Part shown: piece by piece, positions 17,245 through 25,490 of the stretch
Layout: the number at the start of each line of letters is the position of its first letter
Position numbering within the stretch: position 1 is the stretch's first letter
DNA from: Geminicoccus roseus DSM 18922
GTDB taxonomy: Bacteria; Pseudomonadota; Alphaproteobacteria; Geminicoccales; Geminicoccaceae
Assembly (NCBI RefSeq): GCF_000427665.1
Contig: NZ_KE386572.1
Location: forward strand, 2,256,196-2,320,195
DNA: 64,000 nt
Direction of reading: 5' to 3'
The notes under the pieces: generated by a model
Database searches by the model: none
What the model was told of the DNA's origin: nothing
What the model saw: the letters and a program-made list of their open reading frames with translations, nothing else
Program-made: the position numbers and the translations under genes

Positions 17245-18627
17245 TCACTTGCTCCCTGGTTGTGCGCCGAGCGTCGCCGCATGGGTCTCGAGCCAGTGCT
17301 CGAGGAAGTTGGTATCGAACCGTCCGGCCCGCACGTCCGGGTCACGGACGAGCGCCTGGTGCAGCGGCCGGGTGGTAGGCACGCCCTGAACCTCCAGCCC
17401 GGACAGGGCCGCTTCGATGCGTGCCAGCGCCTCGTCGCGGCTGGCGCCATGGACGATCAGCTTGCCCAGCAGCGAGTCGTAGAACGGCGGCACCATGTAG
17501 CCTTCGAACAGATGGCTATCGAACCGCACGCCCTCTCCGCCAGGCACGACAAGACTGCTGATCAGCCCTGGGGCGGGCATGAAGTTGCGGGCCGGATCCT
17601 CGGCATTGATCCGGCACTCGATCGCATGGCCGCTGAGCTTGACCTCCGCCTGGGTGATCGGCAGCGGCTTTCCCTGGGCGATCTCGATCATCAGCGCCAC
17701 CAGATCGAGACCGGTCACCATCTCGCTGACCGGATGCTCGACCTGGATGCGGGTGTTCATCTCGATGAAGTAGAAGGCGCGCCGCTGCTCGTCGTACAGA
17801 TATTCAAGCGTGCCTGCGCCGCGATATCCGACGTGGCGGGCAAGCCGCACCGCCGACTCGCAGAGTTCCGCCCGGGTCGCCGGATCCAGGGACGGTGAGG
17901 GTGCCTCTTCCCAGACCTTCTGCCGACGACGCTGCAGGGAACATTCCCGTTCGAAGGCATGGATCGCGTCCTTGCCATCGCCCAAGATCTGCACCTCGAC
18001 GTGACGTGCCTTCTCGATGAACGCTTCCAGATAGACGCCACCGTCGCCGAAGGCAGCCTTGGCCTCGCCCTGGGCGGTGGAGAGCTGCTGCACGAAGTCG
18101 GCATCCTCGCGCACGATCCGGATGCCGCGTCCGCCGCCGCCCGCCGATGCCTTGATCAGCAGCGGGAAGCCGATCGCGGCGGCCGCGGCGCGCGCCTCCT
18201 CCAGCCCCTCGATCCTGCCCTCGCTGCCCGGCACCACCGGCACGCCCGCCATGGCCGCGGCCCTGCGCGCCTTCACCTTGTCGCCCATCATCGCGATGGT
18301 GTCGGGGGTGGGGCCGACGAAGGCGATGCCTTCCGCTTCGACGGCCTGGGCGAACGCCGCATTCTCGGCGAGGAACCCGTAGCCGGGATGGACGGCGCCG
18401 GCACCGGTGGCCTTTGCCGCCTCGATGATGTTGGGGATCGCCAGATAGGACTTGGATGCCTGCGGCGGGCCGATCTCCACGGCCTCGTCTGCCAGCCGCA
18501 CCGGCAGAGAATCCGCATCCGCCTTGCTGTAGGCCTGGATCACCTTCAGGCCCAGGCTCTTGGCGGCCCGGTTGATGCGCAGCGCGATTTCGCCACGGTT
18601 GGCGATCAGGATCGAATCGAAGCTCAT
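17245..18627 (-). CDS. biotin carboxylase (AccC-like ATP-grasp enzyme)
   Basis: The 460-residue protein has all parts of biotin carboxylase: ANRGEIALRI at the start, the flexible glycine loop KASAGGGGRGIR, the EMNTRIQVEHPVSE block with catalytic Glu and Arg, and ECRINAEDP. It uses ATP and bicarbonate to carboxylate biotin on the carrier protein. In the QRRHQK segment of E. coli AccC the His is Arg here (QRRRQK). This position also differs in urea carboxylases. Because it lies between a stand-alone biotin carrier and AHS1/AHS2 genes, with no AccA/AccD nearby, it probably serves a urea-carboxylase-like amide carboxylation and not fatty acid synthesis. The ribosome site is weak. Confidence 0.93.
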   Translation of the reverse strand: MSFDSILIANRGEIALRINRAAKSLGLKVIQAYSKADADSLPVRLADEAVEIGPPQASKSYLAIPNIIEAAKATGAGAVHPGYGFLAENAAFAQAVEAEGIAFVGPTPDTIAMMGDKVKARRAAAMAGVPVVPGSEGRIEGLEEARAAAAAIGFPLLIKASAGGGGRGIRIVREDADFVQQLSTAQGEAKAAFGDGGVYLEAFIEKARHVEVQILGDGKDAIHAFERECSLQRRRQKVWEEAPSPSLDPATRAELCESAVRLARHVGYRGAGTLEYLYDEQRRAFYFIEMNTRIQVEHPVSEMVTGLDLVALMIEIAQGKPLPITQAEVKLSGHAIECRINAEDPARNFMPAPGLISSLVVPGGEGVRFDSHLFEGYMVPPFYDSLLGKLIVHGASRDEALARIEAALSGLEVQGVPTTRPLHQALVRDPDVRAGRFDTNFLEHWLETHAATLGAQPGSK

Positions 18628-18633
18628 CGCCGT

Positions 18634-18876
18634 TCAGCTGCCAAGCTCGACGAGGGGCTGGCCGGGCATGACCGCATCCTCGTCCTCGGCCAGGAACGCC
18701 GTGATGGTGCCGGCTTCCTCGGCGACGACCTGGTTGAAGCTCTTCATCACCTCGACGATCCCTACCACGTCGCCCACCGCGACCTGATCGCCGACCTCCT
18801 TGAAGGGCGGCTCGTCGGGGGAGGGCTTGCGGTAGAAGGTGCCGGGCAGCGGCGAGAGGATCTGCTTGGGAGCCAT
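18634..18876 (-). CDS. small biotin carboxyl carrier protein
   Basis: The 80-residue protein is a lone biotinyl/lipoyl-attachment domain. The biotinylated Lys is expected at residue 45 in EVMKS, which replaces the canonical A-M-K-M. The PLPGTFYRKPSP start and the DAVMPGQPLVEL end match BCCP-like domains. It lacks the Pro/Ala-rich linker of AccB, so it is a dedicated carrier and not the housekeeping one. The gene ends 6 bp before the biotin carboxylase start, and an A/G-rich tract precedes its ATG. It would carry carboxybiotin from the carboxylase to the PxpB/PxpC pair. Confidence 0.92.
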   Translation of the reverse strand: MAPKQILSPLPGTFYRKPSPDEPPFKEVGDQVAVGDVVGIVEVMKSFNQVVAEEAGTITAFLAEDEDAVMPGQPLVELGS

Positions 18877-18896
18877 GTTCTTCTTCTTTCTGATGG

Positions 18897-19682
18897 TCAG
18901 GAAGCGGCCAGCACCTCAGGCAGCGGGACGACCCGGATCCCGGCATCGTCCAGTGCCTTGCGGATCGCCTTGATGATGTCGAGCGAACCCGGGGTGTCGG
19001 AATGGAAGCAGATCGATTCGAACGGAAGCTCGATCGTCTCGCCGTCCACGGTCTCGACAACGCCTTCCTGACAAGCCCGGACCACACGGGCGGCAAGCGC
19101 CTGCGGGTCCGGCCGAGCGACCTGGCGGGCGAACACGATCCGTCCGGAGCGGTCGTAGCCGCGATCGGCATAGAACTCGCGCACGTAGGGCTGGCCCTTT
19201 TCCTGGGCGATCCGGCAGGTCACTGCTGCGTGCATGCCGTAGGCGGGAAGATCAGGGTCGACCGTGCGCAGCATGTCGATGAACGCCTCGGACAGCGCCT
19301 CGTCGACCGCCGAGTCCACCGCCAGCGCGCCGTGCAGCTTGACGTGCTGCACCGGCACGCCATGGCGCCGCGCGAACTCACGCACGGCGCCCATCTGGTA
19401 GATCACGTCGTTGATCAGCTCGGCCGGAGGCGCCTTGATCGTGCGCCGGCCGAAGCCCTGGAGGTCGCCGTAGCCCGGATGGGAGCCCAGGCCTACGCCG
19501 TGCTGCTTGGCCAGCTGCACCGACCGGTCGATGTGGTTCGGGTCGCCGGCGTGGAAGCCGGCAGCCACGTTGGCGCTGGTGATCAGCGGGTAGAGGGTGG
19601 CGTCGTCGGTCTCGCCCAATCGCCAGGCGCCGAACGCTTCTCCCATGTCGCAATTGATGTCGATCTTGCTGCGGTAGGTCAA
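18897..19682 (-). CDS. pxpA: 5-oxoprolinase subunit A (LamB/YcsF family)
   Basis: The 261-residue protein has the YcsF signature segments IDINCDMGEAFG, NVAAGFHAGDP, GLGSHPGYGD and KLHGAL, the polar ones forming the predicted active site of a TIM-barrel-like fold. PxpA with PxpB/PxpC hydrolyses 5-oxoproline to glutamate using ATP. The start is taken as TTG at 19682, because a GGTGGAGG site lies 7 bp upstream and conserved sequence begins at residue 6. An ATG 21 codons further upstream has no such site and would add unconserved sequence. It heads the operon, which faces an intergenic region with a TGTGATCAC operator and a 9-bp inverted repeat. Confidence 0.92.
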   Translation of the reverse strand: MTYRSKIDINCDMGEAFGAWRLGETDDATLYPLITSANVAAGFHAGDPNHIDRSVQLAKQHGVGLGSHPGYGDLQGFGRRTIKAPPAELINDVIYQMGAVREFARRHGVPVQHVKLHGALAVDSAVDEALSEAFIDMLRTVDPDLPAYGMHAAVTCRIAQEKGQPYVREFYADRGYDRSGRIVFARQVARPDPQALAARVVRACQEGVVETVDGETIELPFESICFHSDTPGSLDIIKAIRKALDDAGIRVVPLPEVLAAS

Positions 19683-19717
19683 AGCCCGCCTCCACCCATC
19701 ATTGGCCCCTCTGTCAT

Positions 19718-19740
19718 GCACGGTCCGTGCCGGACCGTGC
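19718..19740. promoter_or_regulatory. 9-bp inverted repeat upstream of pxpA
   Basis: GCACGGTCC and GGACCGTGC are perfect arms around a 5-base centre, 36 bp upstream of the pxpA start. It may be an operator for a second regulator or a hairpin in the pxpA leader. Its sequence is unrelated to the TGTGATCACA palindromes. Confidence 0.5.
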
Positions 19741-19815
19741 TGCATCGTTGCGCGATGTCCTTGGCGGGAAGAATGGAGCGGAAATCGGCGTACGGATAGA
19801 GCGGGTTGATGAATG

Positions 19816-19825
19816 TGTGATCACG
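19816..19825. promoter_or_regulatory. TGTGATCAC operator, pxpA/hyuA divergent region
   Basis: TGTGATCACG lies in the gap between pxpA (minus) and hyuA pair B (plus), about 95 bp before hyuA. It is one of seven intergenic copies of this palindrome in the window and the leftmost one. The GntR-family gene at 46.4 kb is the proposed binder. Confidence 0.7.
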
Positions 19826-19920
19826 ATGCACACCATCCCAGCCGAGCGGTCGCCGGACAGGCCGTGGCATGAACGTTGCCCTCAGCTGGCCGGGCAATGA
19901 CACAGAAGAAGGATTAAGCG

Positions 19921-21960
19921 ATGACAGGTCAGGGCTTGAGGGTCGCCGTGGATATCGGGGGGACGTTCACCGATATCTGCATCCTGGATGAGGCCACCCG
20001 GACGCTGCGCGTCTTCAAGACGGCGTCGACCCCCGACCCGATCGACGGCGTCCTCAAGGGGATCGGCGATGCCGGCATCGACTTGGCCGACGTGGTCCTG
20101 TTTTCCCATGGCACCACGGTCGCCACCAACGCACTGATCACCCGCCGCCTGCCACCTGCGGCGATGGTGTGCACCGCGGGCTTCCGGGACGTGCTGGAAA
20201 TCCGTCGTGCCAACAAGGAAGACCTCTGGGACGTCTACAAGGACGTCGCTCCGCCCTACATCCGGCGCCGCGACCGTCTCACTGTGCCGGAGCGGATCGA
20301 TTCGGATGGCAAGGTCGTCACGCCGCTCGACGAGGATGCCACCCGCGAGGTGGCAAGGGTCCTCTGCGCGCGCGGAGTGTCCGCTGTAGCGGTCTGCTTC
20401 ATCAACGCGTTCATCAATCCAAGTCACGAACAGCGTGCGAAGGAGATCTTCGAGGAGGAGCTGCCGGGCGTCGCTATCTCGACCTCGTCCGAGGTCCTGC
20501 CGGAGATCTTCGAGCACGAGCGCTTCTCCACCACGGTGGTCAACGCGATCCTGCGGCCGGTCGCGGGCGACTATATCGGCCGCCTGAGCGACCGGCTCGC
20601 GGAGGGCGGCCTGAAGAGCGACCTTCTCCTGCTGCACTCGGGCGGCGGCGTGATGACCGCCAAGACGGCCAAGGATTTTGCTGGAAGGCTGGCCGGCTCA
20701 GGCATCGCCGCGGGTGCGATCGCCAGCCGGCACATCGCCATGCTGTGCGGCTACCAGAACTCGATCGGCGTCGACATGGGCGGCACCAGCGCCGACGTGT
20801 CGCTGGTCCATGACGGGGTGAGCCGGGTCACCAAGGACTGGCACATCCAGTTCGGCTACCCGATCCGCTTTCCTTCCATCGAGGTACTGACGATCGGCGC
20901 TGGGGGCGGCTCGCTCGCCTGGATCGACGCCGCGGGCGGTCTGCACAACGGCCCGCAGTCGGCCGGCGCCAATCCCGGCCCCTGCTGCTACGGCAACGGC
21001 AACCAGGTCCCGACCAATACCGACGCCAACGTGACCCTCGGCCGCCTCGGAACCGACCTCGCCGGTGGCGAGATCCACCTGGAACGTGATCTCGCAGTCA
21101 GGAGCGTCGAGACCGGCGTGGCGCAGCCTTTGAAGCTCTCCACCAACGAGGCGGCCAAGGCGATCCTCAGCGTGGCCAACGCCAACATGGCCGATGCGGT
21201 CCGGCTGATCTCGATCAGCCGTGGCTACGACCCGCGCGACTTCGCCCTGGTGGCATTCGGCGGGGCCGGTGCCCTGCAGGGTGTGGCGCTGGCCAAGGAA
21301 CTTTCGATCCCGACCGTGATCGTGCCGCCCAACCCGGGGGTGACCTCGGCGCTAGGCTGCCTCCTGGTCGACATCCGCCACGACCTGGCGCTCAGCTACC
21401 TGGCATCGGCCTCCAGCGCGGATGCGGCGGATGTCGAGGCGCGCTTCGCGGAACTGGAGGATCAGGCCCGTGACCGCCTCGCCAGGGATGGCGTGCCGGC
21501 GGACGGGATGAGCCTGACCCGCTCGATCGACATGATGTACCAGGGACAGTGGCGCTCGCTGAGCGTGCCGGTTCCCTCGCCGATCACCTCGATCGAGGCG
21601 GCGGTGGCGGCGTTCCACGATCTGCACGAGCGCGAGTATAATTTCCGCCGGGACGGGGCGCCGGTCGGGCTGTTCCGCCTGAACCTAGTGGCAGTCGGCA
21701 CCACGCCGAAAGCCGACCTTGCCGAGCACGAGCTGGGCAAGCCGCTGCCGGAGCCGCGAACTCGCCGCCCGGTCGATTTCGACGAGACCGAGCAGCCGGT
21801 GGACACCCCAATCTACTGGCGGCCCAACCTGCCGGCCGGCGCCGACATCCCCGGCCCGGCCATCATCGACCAGCTCGATTCGACCACGGTGGTGCCACCG
21901 GGCGTGACCGCGCATGTCGACAAGTGGCTGAACCTCATCCTGAAGATCTCGGAGGCCTGA
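19921..21960 (+). CDS. hyuA: hydantoinase A / oxoprolinase family ATPase subunit (HyuA, pair B)
   Basis: The 679-residue protein has DIGGTFTD at residues 11-18, GTTVATNA at 64-71 and the second loop DMGGTSADVS at 285-294. GAGGGSLAWID and GANPGPCCYG follow. It is the ATP-using half of an amide-opening or carboxylating HyuAB enzyme. The usual PGPACYG has Cys for Ala here. An AGAAGGA site precedes the ATG. The gene is divergent from the pxp operon and runs into its hyuB partner with only 2 bp between stop and start. In its central motifs it groups with the HyuA at 31.4 kb (DMGGTS) and not with those at 13.2 and 36.4 kb (DTGGT). Confidence 0.93.
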   Translation: MTGQGLRVAVDIGGTFTDICILDEATRTLRVFKTASTPDPIDGVLKGIGDAGIDLADVVLFSHGTTVATNALITRRLPPAAMVCTAGFRDVLEIRRANKEDLWDVYKDVAPPYIRRRDRLTVPERIDSDGKVVTPLDEDATREVARVLCARGVSAVAVCFINAFINPSHEQRAKEIFEEELPGVAISTSSEVLPEIFEHERFSTTVVNAILRPVAGDYIGRLSDRLAEGGLKSDLLLLHSGGGVMTAKTAKDFAGRLAGSGIAAGAIASRHIAMLCGYQNSIGVDMGGTSADVSLVHDGVSRVTKDWHIQFGYPIRFPSIEVLTIGAGGGSLAWIDAAGGLHNGPQSAGANPGPCCYGNGNQVPTNTDANVTLGRLGTDLAGGEIHLERDLAVRSVETGVAQPLKLSTNEAAKAILSVANANMADAVRLISISRGYDPRDFALVAFGGAGALQGVALAKELSIPTVIVPPNPGVTSALGCLLVDIRHDLALSYLASASSADAADVEARFAELEDQARDRLARDGVPADGMSLTRSIDMMYQGQWRSLSVPVPSPITSIEAAVAAFHDLHEREYNFRRDGAPVGLFRLNLVAVGTTPKADLAEHELGKPLPEPRTRRPVDFDETEQPVDTPIYWRPNLPAGADIPGPAIIDQLDSTTVVPPGVTAHVDKWLNLILKISEA

Positions 21961-21962
21961 TC

Positions 21963-23924
21963 ATGAGCGAGTTCGGCTCTCTCCATCCCGTCACCTTCGA
22001 GGTGCTCAAGAACGCCTACATCACCGCGGTCGACCAGATGGGCGAACAGGTGCTGCGCACCTGCTACTCGTTCGTGATCTTCAACCGCGACTTCTCCAGC
22101 GCGCTGCACGACGCCAACGGAGATTCGGTCGCCCAGGGCAATTTCGATATCGCGGTCCATGTCGGGACGCTGCACCTGACGGCGAAAGACGCGATCCGGG
22201 TCTTCAAGGACGAGATGAAGCCCGGCGACGTCTACATGGTCAACGACCCCTATGCCGGCGGCACTCACTTCTCCGACGTCCGGGTGATCCGCCCCATCTT
22301 TGTCGGCGACGAGGTAATCGCGTTCAGCCAGTCGAACGGCCACTGGTCGGACGTGGGCGGCAGCGTGCCCGGCTCCTTCGATGTGTCGGCCAGGGACATG
22401 TTCCGCGAAGGGCTGCGGATCACCCCGGTGCGGATCTTCGACGGCGGCCGGTTCTGCCACGACGTCGCCCACATGATCGCCAACAATACCCGTGATCCGG
22501 CCTCGGTGATCGGCGACATGCAGGCGCAGGCCGAGGCCACCCGGGTGGCCGAGCGGGAAATCCTTCGCCTCGTCGACAAGTACGGCAAGGACACCGTGCT
22601 GGAAGGCTTCCGCGAAGTGCAGAACTACGTGGAGCGGGCAACCCGCCAGCGCATCGCGGCGCTGCCGGACGGCACCTGGGAAACGGTCGACTACATCGAC
22701 CGGGACCCCGCCGGCGGCGAGGGCATGATCCCGATCCGGGTGAAGCTCACCATCAAGGGCGACGAGGTCATCTACGACTTCTCCGGCTCGCACGCCTGCA
22801 TCGGCACGCTCTACAACTCGGCCTTCGGCACGACGTTCTCGGCGGTCGTAGCGGGCATGAAGACCTTTTTCCCCGACCTGCCGCTGAACTCGGGCTTCTA
22901 CCGGCCGATCAAGATCGTGGCGCCCGAGGACACGATCGTGAACGCGAAGTGGCCGATCGCGGTCACCGGGTTCCTGATGCCGTTCGAGAAGATCATGAAC
23001 TCGATCTACGAGATCTGGTCGAAGATCATGCCGGAGCGGGCGATCGCCTGCGCGTTCAATCTGGAATACCTGCTGACCGGTGGCAGCGACCGCCGCCATG
23101 ACGCCAAAAACATCTTCATGTTCTATGACTGGCTGCCCGGAGGCTGGGGCGGGCGCAACGGCAAGGACGGATCCAACGTCACCACCGCCTGCTTCGGCAC
23201 CGGCCTGATGGCCCAGCCGGTGGAAGGCCAGGAGCGCACCAGCCCGATTCTCTGCCACGAGATGGAGATGGTCACCGATTCCGCTGGTCCCGGCAAATGG
23301 CGGGGCGGTGTCGGCCTGCGCAAGACCAGCACGCTGGGCGAGGCCGACAACGTGGTGATCTCCTATATCTGCGATCGCGAGCGTGCGGTCGTGTGGGGTA
23401 TTGAAGGCGGACTCCCGGCGATGCCGCACGGCCTGGCGCTGCACCGCGGCGGCAAGGATGGCGACAAGGAGTGGCTCGGCACCATCTTCTCCGATGTGCC
23501 GATCCGCCAGGGCGACATGTTCACCCGCCCGACCTCGGGCGGCGGCGGGTTCGGCGATCCGCTCACCCGTGATCCGGCGCTGGTCGTGGAGGACGTAGCC
23601 GATGACTACGTGTCGATCGAGCGAGCGGCCAAGGATTACGGCGTGGTGATCCGCACGGTCGACAAGGACCGGGCGCTCTACGAGGTCGATGCCGATGCCA
23701 CGGAGAAGCTCCGGGCGGAGATCCGCACCCAACGGAAAGGCTGGCTGGAGGAGGAGCCGGAGGCGGTGGCGCAGCTCTACCGCGATGGCAAGGTCGACCA
23801 ATTGGACCTGGTGCGCCGCTACGGCGTGATCCTGGACTGGAGCACGGGCGAACTGGCAGTCAACTCGACCAACCAGTTCCGCGAGATGGTGAAGAAGCGC
23901 TCCGCGGCGCACTGGGCGGAGTGA
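21963..23924 (+). CDS. hyuB: hydantoinase B / oxoprolinase family protein (HyuB, pair B)
   Basis: The 653-residue protein has FNRDFSSALHDANGD near residue 40, MVNDPYAGGTHFSD for the conserved N-D-P-Y-x-G-x-x-H motif, and TSGGGGFGDP near residue 535. After this motif it has an unusually long C-terminal part of over 100 residues (IRTQRKGWLEEEPEAVAQ and onward) that the pair A and D HyuB proteins lack. The ATG follows the hyuA stop at once, so the subunits are made together. A perfect GGGGCAGGC/GCCTGCCCC hairpin follows the stop. Substrate class is as for HyuA. The adjacent Liv-type importer converges on it and may supply the substrate. Confidence 0.92.
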   Translation: MSEFGSLHPVTFEVLKNAYITAVDQMGEQVLRTCYSFVIFNRDFSSALHDANGDSVAQGNFDIAVHVGTLHLTAKDAIRVFKDEMKPGDVYMVNDPYAGGTHFSDVRVIRPIFVGDEVIAFSQSNGHWSDVGGSVPGSFDVSARDMFREGLRITPVRIFDGGRFCHDVAHMIANNTRDPASVIGDMQAQAEATRVAEREILRLVDKYGKDTVLEGFREVQNYVERATRQRIAALPDGTWETVDYIDRDPAGGEGMIPIRVKLTIKGDEVIYDFSGSHACIGTLYNSAFGTTFSAVVAGMKTFFPDLPLNSGFYRPIKIVAPEDTIVNAKWPIAVTGFLMPFEKIMNSIYEIWSKIMPERAIACAFNLEYLLTGGSDRRHDAKNIFMFYDWLPGGWGGRNGKDGSNVTTACFGTGLMAQPVEGQERTSPILCHEMEMVTDSAGPGKWRGGVGLRKTSTLGEADNVVISYICDRERAVVWGIEGGLPAMPHGLALHRGGKDGDKEWLGTIFSDVPIRQGDMFTRPTSGGGGFGDPLTRDPALVVEDVADDYVSIERAAKDYGVVIRTVDKDRALYEVDADATEKLRAEIRTQRKGWLEEEPEAVAQLYRDGKVDQLDLVRRYGVILDWSTGELAVNSTNQFREMVKKRSAAHWAE

Positions 23925-23932
23925 ACAGGAAA

Positions 23933-23954
23933 GGGGCAGGCGGCTGCCTGCCCC
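23933..23954. terminator. bidirectional hairpin between convergent operons
   Basis: GGGGCAGGC and GCCTGCCCC form a perfect 9-bp stem with a 4-base loop, 8 bp after the hyuB stop and 22 bp from the stop of the convergent VOC gene. There is no long T-run on either side, but the place and strength fit a shared transcription end. Confidence 0.65.
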
Positions 23955-23976
23955 GTCATTGCGGGCTGCCTGTCTG

Positions 23977-24369
23977 TCAGACGTCGATGCCGTAGTCGGC
24001 CAGTTCCGGCAGCATCGCCTCGATCACGAAGTCGACGAAGGCCTCCGGCGCGTCCAGGAAGAACTCCCGGTCGGAATAGCTGCCGACCTGTGCCGGCAGG
24101 CCCCGGGTCGCCGTCCAGGCGGCCAGTTCCTCCAGGTCCGCCCGCGGCGTGCCGCTCAGGAACGAGACCTGCGAGGAGCGCTTGTCGGTGTCGCGATGGG
24201 TGCAGTCGCTCCGGTTGAACTGAAGATCGACGTTGCTGCCCGGCTGGCGCATCCAGATGGCCCGCTCTGTCCGGCGCAGCTCGATGAAGCCGAGCCGTTC
24301 GAGGAACATCTCGACGACGATGTCGAAGTAACGCGCATCGACCCGCTGCGCGACGTGATTGAACTTCAT
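23977..24369 (-). CDS. VOC-superfamily (glyoxalase-like) small protein, unrecognised function
   Basis: The 130-residue protein looks like a single vicinal-oxygen-chelate unit. It starts FNHVAQRV with a possible metal His, carries LERLGFIEL and IWMRQPGSNVDLQF as the paired strands, and ends REFFLDAPEAFVDFVIE. VOC proteins include isomerases, dioxygenases, lyases and resistance proteins, so no reaction is proposed. The gene is the last of the Liv transporter operon, 32 bp after livM, with a GGAGGTG ribosome site. Position next to a HyuB gene and in a transporter operon suggests a step in using the imported compound, such as epimerising the substrate, but this is inference. Confidence 0.65.
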   Translation of the reverse strand: MKFNHVAQRVDARYFDIVVEMFLERLGFIELRRTERAIWMRQPGSNVDLQFNRSDCTHRDTDKRSSQVSFLSGTPRADLEELAAWTATRGLPAQVGSYSDREFFLDAPEAFVDFVIEAMLPELADYGIDV

Positions 24370-24401
24370 GGGGGCGACACCTCCGTCTCTTGGCATCCGG
24401 C

Positions 24402-25490
24402 TCAGCTTCCGGCCGCGGCCTCCCGCCGCGCAAGCGATTGCTCGCCGGCGGTGTCGCGTCCACTGCGGCCCGGCCACGGCAGACGCAGCTCCTTCGAGCC
24501 GGTGAGGCCGGCCGGCATGAAAATCAGAATCAGCGCCATGCCGATGCCCAATGCGATTTCCTGCGAACCCTCGGGCAGCGCGAAGGTGGAAGCGCCGACG
24601 GCGACTCCCGCCTCGAGGTAGCGGAAGAACTCCACGAAGACCGTCACCGCCAGCACGCCGACCACCGCGCCAGTGACGCTGCCCATGCCGCCGATGATCA
24701 GCATGGCGAGCGTGATGAAGGTCAGCTGCAGATAGAACATGTCGACGGTCACCACGCCCAGGAACTGTGCGTAGAGCGTTCCGCCCAGGCCCACGACGAA
24801 GGCGGAGAGGACGAAGGCTGCCAGCCGGACCCGCACGATGCTGATCCCTGAAGCCTTGGCGGCGACCGGATCGTCGCGGGTCGCCCGGAGCATCAGGCCG
24901 AACCTGGAGCCCTTGAACCAGAACGCGATCACGATCGAGACCAGGGCGAAGGCCAGGCCGATCCAGGGATCCACTACCGTCGGAATGCCGATGATCGAGC
25001 TGACCCCGGCGGTTACCGACTCCCAGTTGGAGTAGATGTTGTTGACGATCGCCAGGAAGGCAAAGGTGGCGATCGAGGCGGCGATGCCGGACAGCCGCAT
25101 GATCGCCGCCCCGAACACCAGCGCCACCAGGGCCGCCAGGACAGCGCCGCCGGCCACCGCCACCAGGAACGGGTACTGGTTCTCCTGCAGGAACACTGGC
25201 AGGCCGGTGAGCATCAGCTGCTTCCACATCGGGTTGCAGGTGGCCCAGGCGGCGACATAGGCGGCGATGCACATGAAGCCGATATGGCCGAAGGACACGA
25301 CACCGGAATTGCCGATGAAGATCGACAGCCCGACCACCACGGTCAGGCGGATCAGCGCCTCGGTGATCGTCAGGCTCATGTCCTCGCCGCCCAGGAAGGC
25401 GGTGACCGCGGTGATCGCGGTCAGGCCCACCAGGAGAGCCAGGACGGACAGCACGGCTCGGGTGCTGCGGGTCGTGGAGGACTGGGTCAT
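24402..25490 (-). CDS. branched-chain amino acid-type ABC transporter permease LivM
   Basis: The 362-residue membrane protein has the LivM layout. About ten hydrophobic segments include the SFGHIGFMCIAAYVAAW motif region near residue 65 and the loop ATRDDPVAAKASGI near residue 205 that contacts the ATPase. MGSVTGAVVGV follows. It forms the inner-membrane channel with LivH. The gene overlaps livH by 4 bp with a GGAGCGCG site. The family also carries amides, urea, short-chain amide drugs and aromatic acids, so the cargo could be a cyclic amide and not an amino acid, as the Hyu neighbours suggest. Confidence 0.92.
   Translation of the reverse strand: MTQSSTTRSTRAVLSVLALLVGLTAITAVTAFLGGEDMSLTITEALIRLTVVVGLSIFIGNSGVVSFGHIGFMCIAAYVAAWATCNPMWKQLMLTGLPVFLQENQYPFLVAVAGGAVLAALVALVFGAAIMRLSGIAASIATFAFLAIVNNIYSNWESVTAGVSSIIGIPTVVDPWIGLAFALVSIVIAFWFKGSRFGLMLRATRDDPVAAKASGISIVRVRLAAFVLSAFVVGLGGTLYAQFLGVVTVDMFYLQLTFITLAMLIIGGMGSVTGAVVGVLAVTVFVEFFRYLEAGVAVGASTFALPEGSQEIALGIGMALILIFMPAGLTGSKELRLPWPGRSGRDTAGEQSLARREAAAGS

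Noticed and set aside
21813-23912. A 699-codon minus-strand open frame
   Set aside because: It is antisense to hyuB pair B, rich in His/Asp/Arg and without motifs.
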